Assembly (NCBI RefSeq): GCF_041154455.1
Contig: NZ_AP028665.1
Coordinates: 248,001 to 312,000, forward strand
Origin: Variovorax sp. V213
GTDB lineage: Bacteria; Pseudomonadota; Gammaproteobacteria; Burkholderiales; Burkholderiaceae_C
DNA: 64,000 nucleotides
Direction of reading: 5' to 3'
The notes below the pieces were generated by a model that saw only the letters and a list, made by a program, of their open reading frames with translations, was not told the DNA's origin and did not search any database. Shown here piece by piece: positions 58,868 through 64,000 of this stretch. Position numbers and translations under genes: made by a program. Positions within the stretch are counted from its first letter, which is position 1, and every line of letters begins with the position of its first letter.

Positions 58868-59277
58868 CCGAGACTTTCACCACCCCCGCGCCCTCCGGCA
58901 CCGAAGCGCTGTTGCTCGACCTCGAGGCGCAGCGATGCGACGCCATGAGACGCGCCGATTTTGCGCGGCTGCGCGAGATCCTTCATCCAGCGCTCACGCA
59001 CGTTCACGCCAAGGGCCAGGTCGACGACTACGAAAGCTACTTCCGCTCGGGCGGCACGCATGTCGACTACCGGCAGATCGACCGCTCGGAACTGAAAGTC
59101 CGGGTGCTTGGCGGCACCGCGCTCATGACCGGCCGGCAACTGCTCGTGGCCGTGCGCAAGGACGGCAGCGGCACCGTGCGCATCGACTCGCGCGTGATGC
59201 AGGTCTGGACCGAGGACGAAGGCCGCTGGCGGCAATTGGCGTTCCAGACCACGCCGCTGGCCATGAGCGTGACGTGA
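58864..59277 (+). CDS. NTF2-like/SnoaL small protein
   Basis: The 137-residue product has the cone-shaped alpha+beta NTF2 fold pattern: an N-terminal helix EALLLDLEAQRCDAMRRADF, REILHPALTHVHAKGQVDDY, and strands such as VRVLGGTALMTGRQLLVAVR and WRQLAFQTTPLAMSV. It matches DUF4440-type members, some of which are isomerases, dehydratases or accessory subunits in aromatic pathways. The ATG overlaps the monooxygenase stop (ATGA), so it is translationally coupled to it. Specific function unknown. Confidence 0.85.
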   Translation: MTETFTTPAPSGTEALLLDLEAQRCDAMRRADFARLREILHPALTHVHAKGQVDDYESYFRSGGTHVDYRQIDRSELKVRVLGGTALMTGRQLLVAVRKDGSGTVRIDSRVMQVWTEDEGRWRQLAFQTTPLAMSVT

Positions 59278-59305
59278 GCGCGCATTGGCGCGCTGCAGTC
59301 ACGTC
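59271..59305. terminator. Possible bidirectional hairpin between convergent genes
   Basis: AGCGCGC (59277-59283) pairs with GCGCGCT (59288-59294); outer arms GACGTG and CACGTC extend the stem with a small bulge. It overlaps the stop codon of the NTF2-like gene and precedes the end of the TRAP permease gene. No U-tract is present, so termination efficiency is doubtful. Confidence 0.4.
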
Positions 59306-59316
59306 GCATGGGTTGT

Positions 59317-60597
59317 CTATCCGTGGAAGAACCCGGCGGGCACCGTCACCAGCCAGGGGAACAGCACCATCAGGAACATGACCGCAAACTCGGCCAGCAT
59401 GAACGGCACCACGCCGCGCGTGACGTCGTCCATCTTCATCTTTCCGACACCGGCCACCACGTTGAGCACCGTGCCCACGGGCGGTGTGACCAGCCCGATG
59501 GAGTTGTTGATGATGAACAGCACGCCGAAGTACACCGGGTCAATGCCGGCCGCCTTCACGATGGGCATCAGCACCGGCGTGAGAATCAGGATGGTCGGCG
59601 TCATGTCCATGGCGGTGCCCACGACCATCACCAGCACCATGATCGCGAGCATCAGCAGGATCTTGTTGCCCATCACGGGCTCCAGCAGGCCCACCACCTT
59701 CGAAGGCAGGTCGGCCACGGTGATGAGCCAGGCGCTCACCATCGCCGCAGCAATCAGGAACATCACGATGGCGCTGGTCTTGGCCGCGCTCACGAAGACC
59801 GCGTACAGGTCTTTCCAGTGCAGCTCGCGGTAGATCACCGTCGACACGAAGAGCGCGTAGGCGGCGGCCACCACGGCCGCTTCGGTCGGCGTGAACACGC
59901 CCATGCGCAGCCCCACGAGAATGATCACCGGCAGCATCAGCGCCCATGACGCCTTGCGGAACGTGCCGAAAATCTCGGCCGCCGACTTGCGCGGCGGCGG
60001 CACGATCTTCTCGCGGCGCACGAGCCAGGCCCAGGTGAGCCAGAGCGCGCCGCCAATCAGCAGCCCCGGCACGATGGCCGCAAGAAACAGCTTCGAGATC
60101 GAGACGTTGGCGGCCACGCCGAAGATCACGAGGCCGATGCTCGGCGGGATCACCGGCCCGATGACGCCGGTGGCCGCAATGAGCCCGCCCGCGCGCGCCT
60201 TGTCATGGCCCGCGTTCACCATCATCGGAAGCAGCAGCGCCGTCAGCGCCGCGGCGTCGGCCACGGCCGAGCCCGAGAGCGCCGAGAGCAGGCAGCCGGC
60301 CATGATGGTCACGTAGCCCAGGCCGCCCTTCACATGGCCGACCAGCGCGAGCGCAAAGGCGACGATGCGCTTCGACAGGCCCCCGGCATTCATGATCTCG
60401 CCCGCGAGCATGAAGAACGGCACGGCCAGCAGCGGAAAGCTGTCGGCGCCGCCGATCACGTTCTGCGCGAGGATCTGCGCATCGAACAGGTCGAGGTGCC
60501 ACATCAGCGCCACCCCGCTGGCCAGCAGCGAGAACGCGATGGGAATGCCCATGGCCATGGCGAGAAGCAGCGAGCCGACGAAAACGAGAATCGTCAT
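59317..60597 (-). CDS. TRAP transporter large permease (DctM)
   Basis: The 426-residue product has about 12 membrane helices and the DctM marks MGIPIAFSLLASGVALM, PLLAVPFFMLAGEIMNAGGL, GCLLSALSGSAVADAAALTA, ATGVIGPVIPPSIGLVIFGV and NNSIGLVTPPVGTVLNVVAG. It overlaps the end of the small permease gene by four bases. It is the cation-coupled channel of a tripartite ATP-independent importer for carboxylic acids, encoded with its DctQ and DctP partners and a dehydroquinase gene. Confidence 0.94.
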   Translation of the reverse strand: MTILVFVGSLLLAMAMGIPIAFSLLASGVALMWHLDLFDAQILAQNVIGGADSFPLLAVPFFMLAGEIMNAGGLSKRIVAFALALVGHVKGGLGYVTIMAGCLLSALSGSAVADAAALTALLLPMMVNAGHDKARAGGLIAATGVIGPVIPPSIGLVIFGVAANVSISKLFLAAIVPGLLIGGALWLTWAWLVRREKIVPPPRKSAAEIFGTFRKASWALMLPVIILVGLRMGVFTPTEAAVVAAAYALFVSTVIYRELHWKDLYAVFVSAAKTSAIVMFLIAAAMVSAWLITVADLPSKVVGLLEPVMGNKILLMLAIMVLVMVVGTAMDMTPTILILTPVLMPIVKAAGIDPVYFGVLFIINNSIGLVTPPVGTVLNVVAGVGKMKMDDVTRGVVPFMLAEFAVMFLMVLFPWLVTVPAGFFHG

Positions 60598-61169
60598 TTG
60601 CGTGCCCCCGGTTCGGCGCCCGCCACGTCGCCTTGCGCGCCGAGGATCTGCTGCAGCTGCACCGCCTCCTCGGACTCCTGCACCATCACCAGCTCGGCCT
60701 CGGCCAGGCGCCCGGTGAAGAGCCGAAGCAGGTCGAGCGCCAGGATGAACCCGGCCAGCACCGAGAACACCAGGCCCGACGCGTAGACCACCGCCATCGA
60801 CGCACCGGTCACCGGCGCCGTGACGTCCCAGTTGATGCGCGCCTGCGCGAGGCTGCCCTGGAACAGCAGCCAGACGATGTAGAGCATCACGGCATGGCCC
60901 ACCGCGAGGCAGATCTTCTTGCCGATGGGCGGCAGCTTCTGCACCACCATGTCCACGCCCAGGTGACCGTGATCCTTCAGCGCAACCACCGCGCCGAGAA
61001 AGGTCATCCAGATGAAAAGCCAGCGCGAGACCTCTTCCGACACCGTGATGCCGGAGTTGAAGCCGTACCGGAGCACCACGTTGCCGAAGACGAGCACGAC
61101 CATCACCGCGAGCGCGGCCGCGATCGCGGCTTCGATGGCCGTGCAGCACCGGTCGATCCATCGGTTCAT
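60594..61169 (-). CDS. TRAP transporter small permease (DctQ)
   Basis: The 191-residue product has four membrane helices with the conserved VFGNVVLRYGFNSGITVSEE, LFIWMTFLGAVVALKDHGHL and GVDMVV segments of DctQ proteins. It overlaps the large permease gene by four bases (ATGA) and follows the aroQ gene by 13 bases. It couples the binding protein to the large permease. The C-terminal extension of about 20 residues is rich in Glu and Gln. Confidence 0.92.
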   Translation of the reverse strand: MNRWIDRCCTAIEAAIAAALAVMVVLVFGNVVLRYGFNSGITVSEEVSRWLFIWMTFLGAVVALKDHGHLGVDMVVQKLPPIGKKICLAVGHAVMLYIVWLLFQGSLAQARINWDVTAPVTGASMAVVYASGLVFSVLAGFILALDLLRLFTGRLAEAELVMVQESEEAVQLQQILGAQGDVAGAEPGARK

Positions 61170-61182
61170 CTTTTGGTTCTCT

Positions 61183-61629
61183 TCACGCACCCGCCGGTTG
61201 CTGCTGCATCTCGACCAGCGCGCGCAGCGCGGCCAGGTACGACAACGGGCCGAGGCCCTGGACCGTGCCCCTGACGGCCGGCGAGATGATCGAGTGCGCG
61301 CGCCAGGTCTCGCGCGCGGCAATGTTCGACATGTGCACCTCGATGGTCGGAAACGGCATCGCCTTGATTGCGTCGTGCAGCGGAACGCCGTGCTGCGTGA
61401 GGCCGGCCGGGTTGACGAGGGCGCCCTGTGCATCGTCGATGTGCGCGTGCAGAAAGTCGATCAGGTCGCCCTCGTGGTTCGACTGGATCGTGTCGAGCGT
61501 CGCGCCGAGTTCGTCCGCAAGCTTCTGCAGCCGCGCATCGATCTCGGCCAGCGTGGTCGTGCCGTAGATGTGGGGTTCGCGCCGGCCGAACAGGTTGAGG
61601 TTGGGGCCGTGCAGGACGAGGATCTTCAT
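61183..61629 (-). CDS. aroQ: Type II 3-dehydroquinate dehydratase
   Basis: The 148-residue product is a complete type II dehydroquinase: LHGPNLNLFGRREPHIYG with catalytic Arg17 and Tyr22, SNHEGDLIDFLH, NPAGLTQHGVPLHDAI, EVHMSNIAARETWRAHSIIS and the final GLGPLSYLAALRAL. The NPAGLT and SNIAARETW stretches differ from the usual housekeeping forms. Its place between TRAP genes points to a catabolic role: dehydration of 3-dehydroquinate to 3-dehydroshikimate in quinate use. The regulator gene at the other end of the operon fits such inducible control. The catabolic role is inferred. Confidence 0.93.
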   Translation of the reverse strand: MKILVLHGPNLNLFGRREPHIYGTTTLAEIDARLQKLADELGATLDTIQSNHEGDLIDFLHAHIDDAQGALVNPAGLTQHGVPLHDAIKAMPFPTIEVHMSNIAARETWRAHSIISPAVRGTVQGLGPLSYLAALRALVEMQQQPAGA

Positions 61630-61649
61630 GGGCTGGCTTCCGTGATGTC

Positions 61650-62657
61650 TTATTTGCGGATGCGCGTGAGCTCGTCGCCGTAGAGCTTGACGATGGCAGG
61701 GTCGTAGCTGGCGGAGAAACGCTCGATGACGGGCTTCGCGATCTGCCGCATGCGGGCCTGCTCGGCCGGCGCGAGCTCGTTGAACTGCGCGCCCTTGGCC
61801 TGGAGCTCGCCCACCGCCCTCTGCGCGGCGGCGCGGCTCACCTGCCGCTGATAGCCGCGCGACTCGTCGGCGGCGTCGCGCATCATCTTCTGCTCTGCAG
61901 GGCTCAGCGAGTCCCAGAACTTCTTGCTGACCAGCACGATGTTGGCCGCGTAGACGTGGTTGGTGGCGCTCACGAACTTCTGCACTTCGAAGAACTTGTT
62001 CGAGAGAATCACCGAGTACGGATTCTCCTGACCGTCCACCGCTTTCGACTCCAGCGCGCCATAGAGCTCGGCGAAGGGCATCGGCACCGGGTTGGCCTTG
62101 AAGGCCTTGAAGGTCTCCAGGAACACCGGGTTCGGGATCACGCGGATCTTCAGTCCCTCGAGGTCCTCGGGCTTCGTGATCGGGCGCTTGCTGTTCGTCA
62201 CGTTGCGAAAGCCCAGGTCCCAGTAGCCCAGCGCGACCAGGCCCTTCTCCGGCAGCCTGGCGATCAGCGCCTGGCCCAGCGGGCCGTCGAGCAGTGCATC
62301 GGCCTGCGCAAAGTTGCCGACCGCGAACGGGAAGTCGACGAGGCCGAACTCCTTCACGATGCCCGCGAGCGAGGTGGTGGCCGGCGCCGACATCTGCTGC
62401 ACGCCGCCCTGCAGTGCCGACTGCTGCTGCATCTCGTTGCCCAGCTGCGAGGCCGGGAACTCCTGCACCTTCATCTTGCCGCCGCTCTTGGCCGCAAGCA
62501 GTTCGGCGAAGCGTTTCACGCCGAAGCTCACCGGATGGTCCGCATTGTTGAGGTGGCCGAAGCGGATGACCCGTTCCTGCACGTCCTGCGCAAGGGCGGG
62601 AATGGTCAGTGCAAGGGCCAGGCCGGCGGCGGCCAGCGAGCGATGAAGCTTTTTCAA
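61650..62657 (-). CDS. TRAP transporter periplasmic binding protein (DctP)
   Basis: The 335-residue product has a signal peptide (KKLHRSLAAAGLALALTIPA) and a DctP fold: GHLNNADHPVSFGVKRFAEL, FPASQLGNEMQQQSALQGGV, GYWDLGFRNVTNSKRPI, LKIRVIPNP (ligand carboxylate-binding arginine) and QENPYSVILSNKFFEVQKFV. The TTG at 62657 was taken as the start because CTGGAG precedes it at a good distance and the signal peptide begins there; the upstream in-frame ATG lies beyond the operator region. It captures the acid imported by the DctQM genes downstream. Confidence 0.9.
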   Translation of the reverse strand: MKKLHRSLAAAGLALALTIPALAQDVQERVIRFGHLNNADHPVSFGVKRFAELLAAKSGGKMKVQEFPASQLGNEMQQQSALQGGVQQMSAPATTSLAGIVKEFGLVDFPFAVGNFAQADALLDGPLGQALIARLPEKGLVALGYWDLGFRNVTNSKRPITKPEDLEGLKIRVIPNPVFLETFKAFKANPVPMPFAELYGALESKAVDGQENPYSVILSNKFFEVQKFVSATNHVYAANIVLVSKKFWDSLSPAEQKMMRDAADESRGYQRQVSRAAAQRAVGELQAKGAQFNELAPAEQARMRQIAKPVIERFSASYDPAIVKLYGDELTRIRK

Positions 62658-62702
62658 GTTGATCTCCAGCAAGAAGTGATCCGGCGCGATCTTAGGGCCA
62701 AA

Positions 62703-62719
62703 GTGGAAAATGTTTCCAC
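62703..62719. promoter_or_regulatory. IclR-type operator, GTGGAAA-ATG-TTTCCAC
   Basis: The 17-base palindrome has perfect 7-base arms and a 3-base gap; with A and T added at each end the arms reach 8 bases. It closely matches the IclR box TGGAAAT-ATTTCCA of E. coli. It sits between the divergent TRAP and IclR genes, 46 bases before the TRAP start and 58 before the regulator ATG, so both could be controlled from it. Confidence 0.85.
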
Positions 62720-62776
62720 TAGTGAAAACACTTGGCAAAAGCGCTAGAGTGGCGCCTGCCCCATCCTTCGAACGAC

Positions 62777-63559
62777 ATGACCGCCATACTCGAACGCAGC
62801 TTCAAGGTGCTTGAACATCTCGCCGGCCACCCCGAAGGCCGCGCCCTCTCCGCGCTCTCGGCCGAGCTCGACATGCCGCTGAGCGCCACCCATCGCCTGC
62901 TGAGCGAGCTGATCCGCTGCGGCTACGTGCGCCAGGACCAGAGCCACGGCGACTACATGCTGACGATCAAGCTCGTGTCCCTCGGCTTGAGCTTTCTGAG
63001 CAACAGCGGCATCGTGGACGTGGCACAGCCGCTGCTCGACCGGCTCGCGGCCGAAGCGGGCGAGCTGGTGCGGCTCGCAGTGGTCGATGGCGACGAGCTC
63101 ACCTTCGTCGCCAAGGCGCAGGGCGCGATGCGCGGCCTGCGCTACGACCCGGACATGGGCCTTTCGGTGAACCTGTCGTGCAGCTCCGCGGGCCATGCGT
63201 GGCTGTCGACCATGACCGACGAACAGGCGCTGCAGCTGGTGGCCAGGCAGGGCTTCGGCAAGCCCGAAGACTACGGTCCGAAGGCGCCGACCAGCGTGAA
63301 GGCGCTGCTCGCCTACCTGCGCGCGGCACGCAAGCGCGGCTTCGCGATGATCAACGAGGTTTTCGCGCCTGGCATGAGCGCCATGGCCGCCCCCGTGCGC
63401 AGTGGCAACGGCGCGGTGATCGGCGTCATCACCATTGCCGGGCCGCTGGTGCGCCTGACGGAAGAACGCATGCTCCACCTCGGGCCCGCCCTTCTCGCGG
63501 CGGCGGAAGATGTCGCGCACGCCAGCGGCGCGTCGGCGCTGTTCAGGCGAAGGGCCTGA
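62777..63559 (+). CDS. IclR-family transcriptional regulator
   Basis: The 260-residue product has an IclR winged helix at about residues 5-65 (AILERSFKVLEHLAGHPEGR, LSALSAELDMPLSATHRLLS, IRCGYVRQDQSHGDYML) and the effector domain with MRGLRYDPDMGLSVNLSCSS, GHAWLST and MSAMAAPVRSGNGAVIGVIT. The ATG at 62777 aligns with the normal start; an upstream in-frame ATG overlaps the operator side. It is divergent from the TRAP/aroQ operon and an IclR box lies between them. It probably responds to quinate, shikimate or protocatechuate. Confidence 0.91.
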   Translation: MTAILERSFKVLEHLAGHPEGRALSALSAELDMPLSATHRLLSELIRCGYVRQDQSHGDYMLTIKLVSLGLSFLSNSGIVDVAQPLLDRLAAEAGELVRLAVVDGDELTFVAKAQGAMRGLRYDPDMGLSVNLSCSSAGHAWLSTMTDEQALQLVARQGFGKPEDYGPKAPTSVKALLAYLRAARKRGFAMINEVFAPGMSAMAAPVRSGNGAVIGVITIAGPLVRLTEERMLHLGPALLAAAEDVAHASGASALFRRRA

Positions 63560-63643
63560 GGTAACTCGACGGTTCTCGCAACTCGCCAGTTGGTTGGAGC
63601 CTCGTCGCAGCTTTCGCGCGGAGCTCAAAAGTGTTCTTGTTAA

Positions 63644-63931
63644 TGGACATTTTTCCCTCGCGACGGCAAAATCCGACTCCCGAGCGAGCTGGGTCAGGCC
63701 ATCCAACGTGCGCGAAAGGAAGGCCGCCTGAAGGCGACCGACATCGCCTCGCGCGCGGGCCGCGCGCGCAACGTTCTCTACCGTCTGGAACGAGGGGAAG
63801 ACATCACCCTCGCCTCTCTTTTCGATATCTTGCGCGCAATGGACCTAACGATCCGATTGGAGCGCCTGGGCATGCCGACGCTGGAGGAGGTCACAGAACG
63901 TTTTGGACAGGATGACGACGATGCTTCCTGA
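63644..63931 (+). CDS. hipB: HipB-like antitoxin (XRE family), start codon unclear
   Basis: The open frame reads ELGQAIQRARKEGRLKATDI, ASRAGRARNVLYRLERGEDI, TLASLFDILRAMDLTIRLER and ends LEEVTERFGQDDDDAS, which is a helix-turn-helix of the HipB kind. The frame begins after a TAA at 63641-63643 and has no ATG, GTG or TTG before the conserved part; CTG at 63689 is the only near-start. An ATG in another frame at 63643 suggests a one-base frameshift or a non-standard start. The start given is the limit of the open frame. It overlaps the HipA-like start by 20 bases. Confidence 0.7.
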   Translation, partial: WTFFPRDGKIRLPSELGQAIQRARKEGRLKATDIASRAGRARNVLYRLERGEDITLASLFDILRAMDLTIRLERLGMPTLEEVTERFGQDDDDAS

Positions 63932-64000
63932 AAAGATCAAGCAGCTCGACATCGAGATCGCCGGCGAGCCGGCCGGCCAGCTCCTCAAGCACTCGGTCTA
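63912..64000 (+). CDS. hipA: HipA-like toxin, N-terminal part (cut by window edge)
   Basis: About 29 codons are visible: MTTMLPEKIKQLDIEIAGEP then AGQLLKHSV. This matches the beta-strand that opens HipA kinases (family form xxLDIxIAGxxAGQL). It overlaps the antitoxin gene, the usual order of hipBA. The kinase domain lies outside the window. A second ATG at 63921 is another possible start. Confidence 0.7.
   Translation, partial: MTTMLPEKIKQLDIEIAGEPAGQLLKHSV

Noticed and set aside
57193..59277. 694-codon frame joined to the NTF2-like protein
   Set aside because: Only the last 137 codons are real; the rest is the +1 shadow of the flavin monooxygenase gene, and the ATG at 58864 is the true start.
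63631..63915. 94-codon open frame at the right edge
   Set aside because: Its product is Arg/Pro/Gly-rich and overlaps the HipB-like frame, which has clear helix-turn-helix similarity.
1..64000. tRNA, rRNA or CRISPR array
   Set aside because: No cloverleaf-like segment with tRNA consensus arms, no rRNA-like sequence and no regularly spaced repeats were seen by reading; a dedicated search was not possible.

Overview
The window is GC-rich DNA from a betaproteobacterium, most likely a Comamonadaceae member close to Variovorax. This is inferred from several tripartite-tricarboxylate (Bug) binding proteins, TRAP systems, many aromatic and amine catabolic operons each with a private regulator, and dense, often overlapping genes. 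No rRNA, tRNA or CRISPR array was seen.

Left arm (1-12.7 kb): a carbohydrate ABC importer (binding protein cut by the window edge, permease, double ATPase) with a COG3618 lactonase-type hydrolase and a divergent FadR-type regulator. Next is a tripartite RND efflux operon (outer membrane factor, adaptor, pump) facing a BaeSR-like two-component system.

Accessory block (12.7-19.5 kb): a MORN-repeat (YwqK-like) gene; then a probably acquired block of a TetR regulator and two proteins that together make up a phosphoenolpyruvate-synthase/rifampin-phosphotransferase-like dikinase; then a broken second copy of the start of the MORN gene. A MerR/TipA-type regulator and a carotenoid-cleavage-type dioxygenase follow. 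A pgaABCD exopolysaccharide operon (20.5-27.1 kb) carries an SMI1-like gene at its end.

Mobile and small-gene region (27.3-36.2 kb): an IS91-like element whose recombinase and transposase genes both carry in-frame internal deletions, then a run of small genes on the minus strand (serine hydrolase, P-loop kinase, unknown proteins, GNAT acetyltransferase, membrane protein) separated by copies of a dispersed intergenic repeat. SDR/AraC and MFS/LysR divergent pairs close it.

Right arm (39-64 kb) is catabolic and regulatory: aldehyde dehydrogenase, cupin and FAD amine-oxidase genes; a Bug protein with a MarR regulator; a lone TRAP binding protein overlapping a GGDEF-EAL protein; a nine-gene GntR-controlled minus-strand cluster with a divergent flavin monooxygenase, together resembling an aromatic ring-cleavage pathway; a TRAP importer with a type II dehydroquinase and an IclR regulator with a near-consensus IclR box; and a HipBA toxin-antitoxin start at the edge.

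All calls come from reading the sequence and family knowledge. No database search was run.
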